DNA of 64,000 nucleotides, from assembly GCF_032062135.1 (NCBI RefSeq), contig NC_092861.1:60405002-60469001 (forward strand), read 5' to 3'. The notes under the pieces are model-generated. The model was not told the origin of the DNA and did no database searches. It saw only the letters and a list, made by a program, of their open reading frames with translations. Shown here one piece after another: positions 23,136 to 36,437 of this stretch. This stretch comes from Pyxicephalus adspersus (lineage: Eukaryota; Chordata; Amphibia; Anura; Pyxicephalidae). Within the stretch, counting starts at the first letter, position 1; every line of letters begins with the position of its first letter. Both the position numbers and the translations under genes were made by a program.

Positions 23136-26100
23136 AAAGCCAGGTAAAAATACAATGGGTGAAGGGTTACAGCTCCTTTCTGGAAATAATTGAAGCTCTC
23201 CAAAGTGAAGGATACCCCTTCTTAGACAGTTGTTCCTGGAACAAGTGTTCCCATTGGAAGGTTTTCCTTCTGGGTGGCATTGGTTTTTACCAATGCATTC
23301 CAAATGGATTCACATTTTACACAATTTGAACACTTTTGTGCCCGAAAGTGTTCAGAATAAAGTATTCTACATTATTTGTCAATTTTTTTTGCTCTTGTTC
23401 AAATCTACATGCCAAGCCACGTTAAAAACATTTATGGATATGTGAAACACCCAAGGAAGCATACCCCTATCAATAAAGGGGACGTCATCAGTTCTCTAAC
23501 TGAAGCTGTGAGCTTGGCTTTAGTGTCCACCATGGTACCATTAGTTTGAACTAGTTTTACGGCTTCAAGCTGTAACAAAGTCTACTTTGTAGGTTTATTA
23601 CACTCTTCATTAAAGTATTTTAAAATTATTCAAATCTGTAAAGGGCTTAAAAAGTTTCCAATTTTTATGAACATAGCAGACTGTAAGTAAAGTACAAAAA
23701 ACAAACATGCTTATAGCAAAATGATTAGATTGTGCTTCGGATGGCACAGGGGATGGCGGGATAGAAACTTTTGTTCTGTACTATGCAGAGGAAAAAGGCA
23801 TTTTTCAGATAAGAAGGATGAGATTAGCTGGAGGGAGTCATTCTGTAAAAATATGACAAGGCATTACATCACAGAGGAGATGGAAGATTAATGAAACATA
23901 AGGGGTCTAAACATCTGGCTGAAAGAGCCTTGCTGAGTATTACAGAACAGAAGGCTAGATTGAATATAAAACGATAACAGTCTTGGGCAAAATATGCATT
24001 TCAAGCTGTTGCTTTACAGCTTCCTCCCAGCATATTCATTTTCAATATTTCAAATTTTAAAGTGGGCCTGTCATAGTAACACAGGTTGTCTATTATACTA
24101 AAGGGGATTTCAATTTATACTACCAAGTTAGAAAAGACTTTAGCTGAAAAAGAGAAAGTTAAAGTAATTCAAGTTTATCAGCTGTAGGAAATGTATCTGA
24201 TGATGTCGGAATTCTAAAACAGAACTAAAGTAAAAGAAGCAAAGATAACCACAGCGGACAAACAAAAGCTGATTTCTTAAATAGAGTTATATGTATATGC
24301 TAGGACTCCTCTGTCACATATTATGATTTACTGAAAAGACGTTAATACAGGCTCCACAGGGAACACACATAATCGTGCCATGTTTCTAATAACTTTAATG
24401 CACAATTACTATTTATGTGCTAAATTAAATGGACTGGAAAAACTAACACGTACGTTGGGTCCTGTGTAAAAGCTTGAGCATCCCGTCAGTTAGTACCTGG
24501 TAACACCCTCTTTGCAAAAATCCCAGGGATTGAAATGGTTTTCTAAGTGTGAAATGTCTTAACTTTTTATATTAATCTTACTTTTAAAAGTATCATGGGG
24601 GTATTGCTATGACTGTATTTGTCCTCACCCCTTTCATGCCCTAATCTCTAATATAGTATTCCTCAGCACAATGCCCCATGCTAAGGATACTTCTTAATAA
24701 ACATCCCCAGCCAATACTGTCCATTAGTTCTCTGACAACACAGATTTAGAAGCATTGGCAGTTTGATATATTATAAGCTGGAAATGAAAATAATATTTCT
24801 TTAAATTTGTGTCCAATTGTCAGCTTATATTTCTTACAAAATGTAAACCAAGTACTAAATTGACCTAGGCCTCGGGAGAATAATGGTCACAACAAGGTTA
24901 AACGGAAAGCACAGTCCTGAGTGCCCGGTGATCCCTGGGTATATGGTGTCTCTACAGGTTCTCTAAGTTCACAAATAGATGCCATCCTGCTTATCTATCA
25001 TCTTACCATTTTCTATTATTGACTGTTGGGGTGCTCTCATTACACATATTGGTCTAATAACTCCAGAATGAGCTTGCGTTGTACATTTACATTTTTAAAA
25101 CGAAGCGTTGTGTGTCATGTGACTAGTTTATGTTGGGTGACTAGTTATGTTTTTTATGGGAATAGTCATATCACTAGTTTCTTTCTCATGTGAAAAGTCA
25201 CCTGACTTGTTTTCTTGTTTTCTTCTTCTTCTGGAATATGGTTTTTCCATTCTTTACAATGATTTGAGCTTTATTTGCTTTAGAATCCCAGCGCCAAGGA
25301 GATGCAAAGCACATTTGTAAGGCACACAGCAATACTTTAGAATTAGAATTTTATATAGCAGCCAAATGGTTGTGGATAAGCCACAGTGCTGATTCTTTGT
25401 AGACTTTAAGAAAGGGCCTCTTACTTGCATTTATAAAACTGTTTGATGTAATTCAGTACTTTAAGGAAACAACCCACAGATTCAGATCTCCCCCTACCAC
25501 TACCCCCACCCATGTTATGTTAGTGCAAAATTGGAATATATCTGACTGGGAAGAAATGCAAATATCATTCTTACTGACTTCATAATGACTCATTCAGAAC
25601 TGCATTGCCTCACAAAGGCTTCCCATTCTTTAACTGATCTTTTTAAGCGGAGACAGCTGAAGTCACAACATTAGATAATGCACAGATCATACATTTTTTT
25701 CTTGCTTAATGCACGTCAAAAACAATGTAGGACTGTTTATCTCTTCCATTGAATCATAGAGGACACAAGTCTGTATTTACCATGTATTTACACTGACATA
25801 TGTACCCATCTTACCAGTGAACTGTACACACAAAACAATCACATACAATAATAAAAGTATTTTTCTATATGTGTTTTATAAATGATGTATTTGCTATGAT
25901 GATTAATGAATGTATTTGAACGAGCACAGGTAACCCCCTAAGTGTAAGTTTGGAGAAAAACTTTGTCATTACCTTCTCTGACCTTGAATGGGAAAATGTT
26001 CATTTTTTGACAGTGAAGGGGTCCCAGAATGTCAATGTTCAGGAAAACCGCACACGCTGGTATAGAGTCCCACACACCCTTCAACATTTCTTTCCCCCTG

Positions 26101-26440
26101 TACCAAGGGGTGTTTGAGCTGTGGTTCAGGGAAAGGGTTTTTTGTTTATATATGGTGAAGCTATCTACAGCTTTATCCATCCTGAATTTAGGTACAGAAC
26201 CTGAATCTCCGTATCACAAGTAGTTCTTTGCCTCAACTCAGATCCTGCTACATTTTACTCAACTTCCACCTAATAAATACAAAAAGTCACTCATACTCTA
26301 TGTTAAAACACACAGCTGAAGTGCTGATACCTAGATTGTGGAAGTTGACAGTGAGACCCACTCTTTGGGATTAGATGCTTATGATCAATCAAATTACTGA
26401 AAATGGATGAATCAGTTCACACGTCATAAGATGGAATAAT
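23136..26440. other. No gene seen; unique sequence, traces of old elements
   Basis: A short palindrome (GAACACTTT...AAAGTGTTC) lies at about 23328-23353. A possible TTAA-type MITE left end (TTAAAGTGGGCCTGTCATAG) lies near 24057 without a recognisable partner end. CAGTTAGTACCTGGTAACAC near 24487 resembles Tc1/mariner-like transposon text common in fish and frogs, but is too short to call. The block 23690-24050 is non-repetitive. Confidence 0.4.
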
Positions 26441-26636
26441 TCATTTTTATTATTATTATTATTACACAGTATTTATATAGTGCCCACAGTGCTCTACAAT
26501 GTCCATAGTCATGTGGCTAACTGTCCTCTCTAAGGGGCTCACAATCCAATGTCTCTACCTCAGTCATATGTCTTTTATACATTCTAAGGACATTTGTTTT
26601 TGGGGGGGGAGCTCATTAATCTAACAGCATGTTTTT
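26441..26636 (-). mobile_element. tRNA-derived SINE, 3' half
   Basis: It starts with (TTA)n at 26446-26463 and its reverse complement carries the SINE tail (CACTATATAAATACTGTGTA), the AGTTAGCCACATGACTATGG block and the AGACATTGGATTGTGAGC block also seen in other copies. The head is absent, cut near the G-run at 26603-26610. Confidence 0.65.
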
Positions 26637-26639
26637 TTT

Positions 26640-27134
26640 ATTTATTTTTTTTATTTGGGTTTGCTGGTTGCACTTTAATGAATCACTTGTTGAATCTTAG
26701 ATTCAAGACGAGGAGCCAGTTCAGTTGATTTTCTCCTTATTTCCCATGCCCCTTATTTACTTGCCCTGGCTCCTCTCCCCTCCACCTCCTTTTTTCCCTT
26801 TCCCAGAGTTGCTTTGGGGAAGTGTTGATATCAAGTACTAATCAGTAAATCCCCTAAAGCTTTCTCTTTTGTGTGTCTTGTTTTATTTGCTACTGGTTAG
26901 CATTTGTATGTATAAGTTTTTGTTATATCTTGAATATTGGCCTATCCAGGTTTATTGTTCATGTCCTTCACTAAATTTGTTGTTCCAATAATTTGATTGT
27001 CTTGCACTCTTATGTTAGCTTCTGATTGCATATTCTGTGTTTACAAACTGCTTGGCCCTATTTTATTTTACATTTTTTCTGATGTATATTTTTGGCACTT
27101 CAGTAAATCTTTTTGATGGAACAAAAAAAAAATA
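26640..27134 (+). mobile_element. Possible LINE 3' UTR with poly(A)
   Basis: This T-rich, low-coding stretch ends in A10 (27122-27132), with a CTCCTTTTTTCCC-type pyrimidine tract near 26780-26805, reminiscent of Tx1/L1-like 3' UTRs. There is no ORF2 motif, so the call is weak. It could be ordinary AT-rich sequence. Confidence 0.25.
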
Positions 27135-30100
27135 AGTATTTTAGAAGAAAAGACTTCTAAAATAATAATAAGAAAAAATGTCAGCATAGACGTTTCTTTA
27201 AGATTTTTTTTAACAAGTCAGCCAGGATCCTAAAATAGACATTTCCTTTTGTGATTGAATATACAACTCCAAAAAGTCATTTAGAACCTTTGAATTCTTC
27301 AGTTTTGAGGAAAATCACTATTTACCATCCTCTGAAAGGTAGAGCAGGATGTAGCTTCCAAATTCAGCCCAAGAGACAGGAACATTAATGGAAACTAGGA
27401 TTTCAGGACCACAAGTTCTTCATAGCTACTAAGAATTGTGGTGCCTCATTTTTGATAAACTTAAAATGCCTTATATGTTCACTTTAAAAAAAACATCAAC
27501 TTTACCTCCAATATATAGTTTGTAAATAATCAGTATTTTATACAATTGTTTATGATTACATCATATAACTTTGTAAATATAATTCATTTTTTTGTGCATG
27601 TTGTTTTGGTCCCAGCTTTTAAAAGGTATCCAGCCATTAGGTAATGTGTATATGTGTGTTGATGTAGTCCAAAATTCACATCACCGAGCAGAATATTCTT
27701 GGATATTTTTTCTAAACATGTACATTTCCCACGTAGCTTAGCCCCGATAGAATTAGCTTTTAATGTGTATTTTTTTTTCTATCTAGTCTATGTTGTATCT
27801 TATCCAGACGTTATATATACAAGCATTACTGTAATAATAAGATGGTTGCTGACACCCAAATATGACATATGTAAGGCATGGATGAAATCTAGGTGGAGCT
27901 TTACTGAACAGGGTATGTTGATAGTCATGTCCTCAATTCACCCCGAAATGGACAGTGTGCCCTGGAAGAAGTTGCAAAAAAGACCATGTGATTCTCATTA
28001 GATGCTGGGAATGGTTACAGAATCCTATAGGAATGGAGGAACACAGGATCTGAGAGCAGAACAGTTCAGCTAATAAGAAAATCAACTCAAAGTTCACCTG
28101 GCGAATGAGATCTAATTATCAATGACAAGTTCAATTATACAACACTTTACAGATGCTGCCTGGCATTTAGCTGTTTGTTTTAAATTCAGAATATAAAGAT
28201 GTGTATCTAAACAACATAGTTTTGTTTACTGCTAATAAATATCAAGTCTGTTTACCACATGGTCCAACCTCAATTTTATTTTCAATTTCTGTTTTAAATA
28301 TTACATTTGTTGCATGTAAGTAAATACATAACACATGCAATGTTACACAGAGCTTTATATAAATTGTTTCCGGCTAAGTGGATATGATGTAAAAGTTTGC
28401 ATTTCTGTTTACAGTTGACCTGCAATTCACTTTTAAATGATAATGGTTAGGTTTTTGCTTTTAGCAGCAGGTCTGATGCCTGCATAGTCCTTAGTGAGAG
28501 ATATAACCTTTACCTAGTAGCAGTTGGCATTTTCATGCTGTTGATATCAAGAAAACATCGGTCTGTGTTAGGGTGAGGTAGGCTACCCTAAAACCTGGCA
28601 GCTATGGCTGATGATATCTATTTTCATATTGCTTTATATAGGAAAGCTTCAAATGGTCCTTACAGGTTCAAATGTGGACCTTCTTGTAAAGTAGTCAAAT
28701 TCAGGCTTGCAACAGATGTGAAGACTTAACTAAGAGAACAACAGGCAGAAGGACTTTTGCCCACCATTGTATGACTCAACTCGCCCTGATCCTTTCTTAC
28801 AAAGGACAATGGCTCATGGGTGGCTCTTCTTAAAAAGGAGAAGGATTTACTCCATGCACACACAGAGACATCCCAAAAAAGTTAAATAAAAAACAGGGCC
28901 TTAAGCTGCCTAAAGCACTCACCATCCTCTTCTTTGACTACAGAAACAGCAAGCAAATTTTAAAACCAATAGCATTGCTAGCTTATATTGATCCATCTGT
29001 AGGAATCTTTTCTATAGGCTTTTTCTACAGCTTAAATAAGATTTGACTTCTGGTTCTGTCCTTTTTCTACCAGGGATTTTTCAACATGACCTTTTTCATT
29101 GATTAACCATTCGTACAAATGAATGAATTGAAGTGATACCAGTGGATATAACTTAGAGCTACAGTGTCACATCCCCAAATAATAATATAAAAGCATAGCA
29201 ATGTTATTGTTATTGGGACTTTAAAAGTCTCATTTACATTGATACTTTCAAATGCACAAAAAAATAGTAGATTACCTAAAATGCTGAACCAGACCAGATC
29301 ACTATACCATAAAACAATGAATATAATAGTGAATATATATGAATATTAATATTATTATGAATAGCGAATAATAATGAATATTACTATAACTGTTTAAACT
29401 ATCTATCTAGACATCTATTTCACCATCAGGTATATTTATGAATGCATTTTTTAGTAGGGAGTGTGTGAAGAGAGTATTGTGTTTTTGAAGTCTTTGAATT
29501 ATTTTATTATATTATATGGTGGTTGTATGATCCATATGGTATGCAGCAGTTTAAAGCTATTATTTGCTCATATGTGTATGTGTATTGTTCATTGGTTCCT
29601 TTGTGAAGAGCAGTCCTACTCTTCTACCATATTTATCCCACCATGTTTTAAAACCTGTAAGAGTAATTACAGTAAATTGAGCAATTACTCAGGTGTTCTC
29701 CCCTACCCCTACCCTGCTCAGTCTGTCACATCACTTTCAAAATATTGGCATGTAAAACTATGCTTCCAACTAGTCAGTGTCCATAGCAGTGTCATTATCT
29801 TGTGATTATTTGCAGTCCTAACCAATGCAGATGTGTTTTAATGACCAATCTCTCTGTTATCTGAGAAGCTTTGCTTATTTAGAGGGTCCTGTAAATGGCT
29901 GATTTTTAGACAATTTTTTTTTTTTTCGGTACAAATGTCTGCTTAACTTATCCTGTCTGTTTTTGCCATACATCCCTCCCCTGCATTCCTTTTTCTTTCC
30001 AGTGTTGAGAGATTTAATAACTAGACTGGATGTATTTATGAAAGGCAGAAAATGTAAAATATTTCATTAAATGGTATATTAAAACGTACCTACATTCATC

Positions 30101-30926
30101 TATTAAATATTAATAAAAACAAATCACCTTATGAAAACACTTTATAAAAGCTTTTTTTGTGTTTAACAGAAAACTTTTCTATTCCTTGAGGTCCCTCTTA
30201 GTATACTGCACCTCACTGCCTCTACATGCAGAGCATTTCTCTAAACAGGGGTCACAGGGTCACCTCCTGGAACTCCTCTAACAATAAACTTAGAAACCTA
30301 GGAGCAAAATGAGTCCTCTGACAAAGATGATTGAAATATAGACCTCAGAAAATCAGGTATGTAATTTAGATTTTCTGATGAACTTTTATCTCATCTCTGT
30401 TTTTTCACTAATCTCTCCTTCACTCTACTCCTTTCTTTGTGCCTCTGATGTTGTTAAATACCATGCTTCATGAAAGAGGGGATTTCATGAGACAGACACA
30501 ATAATATACAGTGCAACATGGTATTTCTCACAGTGCTCATTAAAAGAGAACTAACACAGGCAAAGTAATACACCTATGTTGTAATAATAAACACTGCTAT
30601 CTAAGCACAGTCTATAGAATTGTCAAATCTACATGAAGGCATTTTTAAGCAATCTGTTGTAAATTACATACCTATGTGACAAGCTTATAAGCGGGTAAAT
30701 TATGAATGTCTTTTGGAAGATTCACTGGATTTATAAAGCTCATTCACCTATTGCATTTGTGTGTTGACCTTATCCCACCACATTCATCAATGTTTGCCTG
30801 TAACCAGGATTTCCTTTTTCAAAGGAGAAAGCTAGAATTTGTTTATTCATATTATGGCCATTTGCCACAACAAACTACTTTTTAACAATGTTTGATTTTA
30901 TCAGTGAGGTTGATTTACTAAATGAG
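27135..30926. other. No gene seen; unique AT-rich sequence
   Basis: Nearly 3.8 kb lacks recognisable structure. Open frames at 27699-28001 and 29461-29805 (plus) have no domain I can name. A GTTGATTTACTAAA word at 30909 resembles a MITE end of the 34586 family. Confidence 0.4.
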
Positions 30927-30930
30927 TTAA

Positions 30931-31200
30931 GCTACGTACACACGTCCAATGGTTCTTGCCCAATAATCGGCTCAGGGACGATATCGGACGAGAATCTGGC
31001 GTGTGTACAGCGCCCAACGTCCATTGTCCGAACGACCGCCCTGGCGGATCCAGAAACGATGAACGACGAACGATCCCAATGCAAGGGAAGGAGAAAAGCA
31101 CACAGCGGGGTGCTGCTGCATCTTCCCCCCTTCCCTCCCCATAGAGTAGAATGGTGCTGTATGTACAGCACTTGTTCACGCATTGTGCAGTGCTAGATCT
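30931..31200 (+). mobile_element. TTAA-inserted CpG-rich MITE, left part
   Basis: The element follows a perfect TTAA (30927-30930) and starts GCTACGTACACACGTCC, the same terminus as the complete copy at 55428-55845. The CpG-rich body (CGAACGACGAACGATC-like words) also matches that family. No matching right terminus is visible, so the 3' part is deleted or replaced. An inverted version of the end, GGCGTGTGTACAGC, lies at about 30998. Confidence 0.65.
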
Positions 31201-31419
31201 TTCGGGATCCTTTCCAAAGACAATAAGTGCAGCTTCATCTGTCCACTGAATTATCACGCCTAGCAAAAGAGTTTTCAAGTTTTAAATGTTAAAAAAATGT
31301 GTAAAGAATATTCAATCACATGCAGTAAAAATGTAAAAAACCCTTGTTCTATATCTCTAATATTAACATATATGTATGTTATTCTGTAACTATTATATGG
31401 CTGTATAATAATATCTACG

Positions 31420-31580
31420 GTGTTATTTACCCCCTACTCTTCCCTTCTTCTCTTCTGTCCTCTCCTCCTCCTGTGTTAATATCTGTATCTGTCTGTCATC
31501 TACAAACCCTATTTAATGTACAGTGCTGTTTAATATGTTGGTGCTAGATAAATACTGTTTATTAATAAAAAATAAAAAAA
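31420..31580 (+). mobile_element. L2-type LINE 3' tail, diverged
   Basis: The blocks TCCTCCTCCTGTGTTAATAT, ATCTGTCTGTCATCTACAAA, CCCTATTTAATGTACAGTGC and GTTGGTGCTAGATAAATACT occur in the order of the copy at 22960. The ATTAATAAA-rich tail ends near 31580. Confidence 0.65.
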
Positions 31581-32357
31581 ACTAACTGGTGATGTATTGC
31601 TTTGGTATATCAACCCCAATGCGTCAATACTAATTTTATGGAAACCTACCATTTTCATTACTGTGCGAAATGTCTTGTTTTCTTTATCAACCATGTTCAA
31701 CCAATTCAGTTTTACATTATAAATAATATATTTTACCCAAGCACATTTTTTTTTTTGTGTGCTTGACCGTCTGACTTCTGAGCTGCTCACTAATCCCAGA
31801 GTGTTGATGTAGGTTGAAGTTAGTTAGAAACTATTCAAAGACTCTCAATTGCATCATACATCTATGAAGATACCCATATGTATATTTGTCCTGAATGTCT
31901 GTAAGAAAGGATGTACCAGCCACTAGAGAGAACAAGCAAAACCTAAATTAGACCAACATTTCACAGTTCAAGCAAGGTTCAAGGCCAAAACTTCAGCTTC
32001 CATTAGGGAAACTATTTTTTAAAGCAGACCTGTACTCAACCTTAGTAATGAATGCTATACAGACACAAAATTGATATTTCAGTCACAGCTGGAGCTTCTT
32101 ACCCGGGAAAAATCTACCCACTATGGTCTCAGCTTCTGATGTGGATGTTACCAAACTCCTTGGGTTGTTCTTAAGCCTCCTGCTGCAATATCTATATTGT
32201 AAAAAAACCTTTGGCATAAAATAGGTCGACTGGGATTTTACATGATAAGTTTGTGGACCCAGGAACAAAAAGCATTGATCTTATTGATCGGCAGAGCACC
32301 CATGATATAAGAAATTTGTAGCAATTTACCCATCCAGCATCTACTCAACACTGAAAT
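31581..32357. other. No gene seen; possible MITE end near 32020
   Basis: TTTAAAGCAGACCTGTACTC at about 32018 resembles the left end of the T2-like TTAA MITEs, but I could not find a matching right end. The rest is unremarkable. Confidence 0.35.
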
Positions 32358-32460
32358 ACTTGGCCTGATTTATAAGCTCTTCAAGACTAAAGAATATACA
32401 CTTTATCAGTGAACCTAGGTGATCCAGCAAACCTGGAGCTTTAATAAATCAGGCCCATTG
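32358..32460. mobile_element. CTGATTTATTAAAG-type palindromic MITE, internally deleted
   Basis: The left end, GGCCTGATTTATAAGCTC, and the right end, GAGCTTTAATAAATCAGGCC, are inverted copies. The interior keeps only AACCTAGGTGATCCAGCAAA, so this is a short deletion derivative of the family at 12706. Confidence 0.7.
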
Positions 32461-33839
32461 TTTTAGATAGACTGAGCCTTTAGCAATGTGGTCAGGGTGA
32501 ATAAATGAGGACTAAATGACCAGCTACAGGGAGTCATCCTCTCCTATATGTTTTAGGCAACAGGGTTAATATTCGGCTCAGCTTAGAAGTCATTTAGAAC
32601 CTTTTTTTTATCAGGTATTATTTAAATCAGCGATATGTATACACAAGTGTTTGTCATGGGGGTGCAAAAAACAGCTTTTCCAAGATGGTAAAATTGAAGT
32701 ACAAAAAATTAGACATGAGTTTTGATATAGTTAACCTATGTCCTGCATTGAATAACAGCAAGGAGATGTTCTAATAATTAGAGTTTCGATTGGAACCCCT
32801 CTTATTAACGTATGCTTGAAATATGTTACCCCAGCTATTTCTTTGCCTAATTTAGCCATGGTGATTGCCAGAAAAAGGAAACAAAATTAGGAAAAATTGA
32901 TAGCAATTTGTAGATTTTCGGCTGGGAAATGCTCCTTCTGCCCTAGGCAGTGGCTCCTAAATTTCTTATGGTAAATACAGAATTGTACCTAAGGTTATGA
33001 TGAAGTTGAATTACATTGATTTATATATCAGTCCTTCTAAGCTGGTCACTGATGCATTCCACTGGTTCACTTGGGACAATCCGTATCTACAGATTATTCT
33101 TGCTTTGATTAATTAAATGGTTAAATGTGGAACGAACATTCCCTCCCTGCAACATTTTGCTGTGTGAACACATTATATTGGAGCTGAACAGCTTTATGGA
33201 AAAAAAGTCTGCAGGATCCATTCAGTCATCACTATGCTGGCTGAAAGCACAGAGATAAATGATGTATCGTTTGACATGCTACCTACTTAGAGCTAGAATG
33301 CAGACTAGATAAGGACAAATAAAAATAATTTATTATTATGGAGGGTTTAAAAGTGGACAAGGGGGATGAAACATAATTACTTTTAACAGAAAAAATCCCT
33401 TAGAGTCTCACTAAGTATCCAAAGTACTGCCAAGATCAGGCATTTCTTTTAGAAAAAATAGAAGAAAATAATAGGTTCAACAAAATTGTTCAACTGACAA
33501 GCTTCAAATAATTTCTATTATGTGTACAGAACAGTCTGTACACACCTACATTATAAAATGCAGTAAACAAAATACTGGAACTAGAGAGAGAGAGGACACT
33601 GGGTTATGGCCAGAACAGAACATATGCATGGTATACTGGAAACTTTATCAAAAATGTACAAAAAGCAAATTTTTATTGCTGTACTACAGAACAATACTAT
33701 ATGGTTTATATTAATTCAATACATTTACATTAAAAGAGACTCCACCATGTTGCTTATTTTGGGCAATATAATAGGTTTTCTTTAAAGAAACCCCCTAACT
33801 GCAAAAACTTTTGATATGTTGCCCTATTATTAATGTTAT
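32461..33839. other. No gene seen
   Basis: Unique AT-rich sequence. No element or open frame can be supported. Confidence 0.4.
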
Positions 33840-33930
33840 TATTAATATTAGTAATAATAATAATAATAATAATAAACAGAATTTATAAAGCGCCAACATA
33901 TTACACAGCGCTGTACATTAAATACCACCC
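33840..33930 (-). mobile_element. L2-type LINE 3' tail, short
   Basis: A run of TAA units (33851-33875) is followed by TTTATAAAGCGCCAACATAT, TACACAGCGCTGTACATTAA, which is the reverse complement of the LINE tail seen at 22960 and 50741. Confidence 0.7.
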
Positions 33931-34585
33931 AAATGGAGCCCTTAATAAGATACTGATTCTCTTAACACACAATCAGATGAAGCATTCGCCAGACATTCAT
34001 AGTACCAGTCTAGTATGACTGTGGTGGCTTCTGATACTTTATAAATCACAATATATAATTTGGGAATTATGTTACAGGTTTTTATTGGATCGTGTAAGCA
34101 GAGTCATGCACATGAGATGATTATCAGCTTCCTGTCACACTAATCCATTTGAATAGTATGGGCCATATTTATAATAGATTTATTAGGAAAGACTTTCCAT
34201 GTTTACACACACCAGAGTCAATCATAGTCAAACCTAAAGTACAAAAAAATACTTTGAGTCCATTTGGTGTCTGTGTAACCATTAGACCCATTTATTTCCA
34301 CTGGCAATGCAACTGAACACAGGTATACACACTAAGATAACAACACCACTAGTACTGTGTTAGTTCTAAAACCACAAATGAAAACATGTTCTGCAAATAA
34401 CAAATCCCTGTGTTCTAATACAGGAATTCTACATTCCCTGATAACTGCTCTTTTTTATATCTTGCTATAGACTTGGTAAACAGGATGCCCAATTTCTGTA
34501 ATACACAGGCATAGCAAAACATTTGCTGGGTTTTAGTTCTTAGGAATCTTTGTCTGTTTTGGCCAATACAACCAATTAAATTGTG
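33931..34585. other. No gene seen
   Basis: Unique AT-rich sequence between two repeats. Nothing recognisable. Confidence 0.4.
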
Positions 34586-34852
34586 GGGTTGATTTACTTA
34601 CAAGAATTTAGGGTGTTCACATACCAAAGTGAATTATCACATTTTTAAGCCTAGTGAATGAGGTGAGGCTTTGCTGACTTCAACCATCTAATTATGTGCA
34701 AGCAACAATTATGTGTTTTTCAAAATTTCCTTGCATGTGTTTGTGTTTTTTTTGTACAATTCAGTACATTCACTGAGCTAAGAGAAAATACTTTGCAGGC
34801 GGCTATTTCACCTTGCTAAGTGAAAAGCCTATATTTCTTTAGTAAGTTAACC
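34586..34852. mobile_element. Palindromic MITE (TGATTTACTT type), ~267 bp
   Basis: The left end, GGTTGATTTACTTACAAG, pairs with the right end, TTCTTTAGTAAGTTAACC. Inner blocks CAAAGTGAATTATCAC and CACCTTGCTAAGTGAAAAG are also partly inverted. The middle holds AATTATGTGCAAGCAACAAT. It is related to 18896-19056. Confidence 0.55.
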
Positions 34853-36240
34853 ACTATGTGTTTTATTCTCTCTGTGCAAGTTTCATAATATTTTTAGCAT
34901 GACACACAAATGTATAATAGGGGCTTTTATGCTGGGCCAAGGGTTGATGCTAATACAATAAATGGCATCACTAAATACAGGGCTAACACGCAATGGTTAC
35001 ACAAAGCAATCAGCATGCACAGCGCCACATTGTCAGATACAGTAAATAAATCTAATAAGGAAAATATAGGGTTTTCTGCCATCTGGGAATATCAATGAGG
35101 GATTCTGTGCAATCACAGTAATACAAACATAATGGTAAATATAAACAGCAGCTGTGCCAAAATTCAAAGGGAAACAGCATGAAAAAAATGAATGCATTTC
35201 TTTTGCTGGCAGTGTTAAGGATAAGGGAAGCCAATAACAATGCCAGGTTTTGCACTGATATGCTAGATAAACAAGTACAAATTGTGATATTGTATCACAT
35301 CTAATAAAAGCGTGTATCTGATTTGTGTATGTACAGCAATTTCCCTGATTCAAGAGATCACATATACTACTCAATCAATGGTAACTCTGTATTTCCTAAC
35401 TAATAAAGAATGGGGGTCAGTGGAAGGGAAGAGAATAAATTGCAGTCATTTCTGTTCTCTGTCTCTAGTATAATCTACTGCTAGGACATGGAGCCTTTAA
35501 TTTTCCCAGTAGTAAATGTTCGTGCATATAGGTCAAAGCAAAAATCTAAAACATCCCAAGAATAAAAGTTAGTCATAGACCCTGTAAGTGGATTCTGTTG
35601 ATTTAAAGAATAAAAAATAAAAGCTAAGCATATTTTCCAAAACTGATTAAATAATAGAAATTGTGTAATCCAGGGTGGAAAGACAGTTGAAAGAATGGAC
35701 AGATGGGTGAATAAATGGATGGATGGAACATTCACGCACAGATCAGCAAACCAGTGTACCAGACATATTTTCTGCTTGTATAAAAAAAACTTCCTATAAC
35801 ATCTAAAAACAAAACATGTATATTCACTGCCAGCACAGCATCACTAGTACTGATTTAGAGCTAAAAGCGCAGTTACTCTTACAAAATGCATAATTATGGT
35901 AATACGCTTAATTAATCTGAGGACATCACTCCATAAAGGATCATTTATTCTGTAAATCCAAGTCAAATTACCTTTTTTCTTACTGCTTCTTGCACTCATA
36001 TGCATCTCCATTTATGTAGGCTTTCCTGGGTCCATGGATAGATAAAAACATGCACAGACCAGCAAAGCAGTGTGTTGCTCATATGATAAATGAACTCCAA
36101 AAGTGAAAACTAATACATTTGTGTTATGTGTTTGCATACTTTACTACCCGCAATCTCTAGATGGTATGCTTAATAATTCGACCTATACCCCAATATCATC
36201 ACAGAGGCCAATTAGGAGTCTTTGCAAAGGCTAAATTTAC
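34853..36240. other. No gene seen
   Basis: Unique AT-rich sequence. Frames at 35033-35374 and 35481-35735 (minus) have no recognisable family. Confidence 0.4.
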
Positions 36241-36437
36241 TATAATAGAAAGGAAGGAATTTTTTTCCTGGAGAAAATACTGCTGCAGGTGCCCATTAGT
36301 TCTGGTCACATGATTTCTGCCTAATAGATAGACAGATAAGTTATGTGATCAAAAGCCTATACTTCTGTCCACATGGCCACGAAGCAGTGTTTTCTCCAGG
36401 AAAGGTATTTCACCCTTCCTGTTACTTTCCTATTATA
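36241..36437. mobile_element. Palindromic MITE, ~197 bp (TCCTGGAGAAAA arms)
   Basis: The left arm, 36241-36286 (TATAATAGAAAGGAAGGAAT then TCCTGGAGAAAATACTGCTG), is the inverted counterpart of the right arm, 36380-36437 (GAAGCAGTGTTTTCTCCAGG then CTTTCCTATTATA). No coding sequence and no clear target duplication. No other copy was seen in the window. Confidence 0.65.

Noticed and set aside
24487..24530. CAGTTAGTACCTGGTAACAC resembling a Tc1/mariner-like transposon
   Set aside because: Resemblance is limited to about 40 bp and comes from memory of related text; no motif or ends visible.
29461..29805. 114-residue open frame on the plus strand
   Set aside because: No domain, no homologue recognised, no splice or promoter context; expected by chance in AT-rich DNA of this size.
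32019..32175. Possible TTAA MITE starting TTAAAGCAGACCTG
   Set aside because: The next TTAA near 32170 has no matching inverted terminus, so element boundaries cannot be supported.
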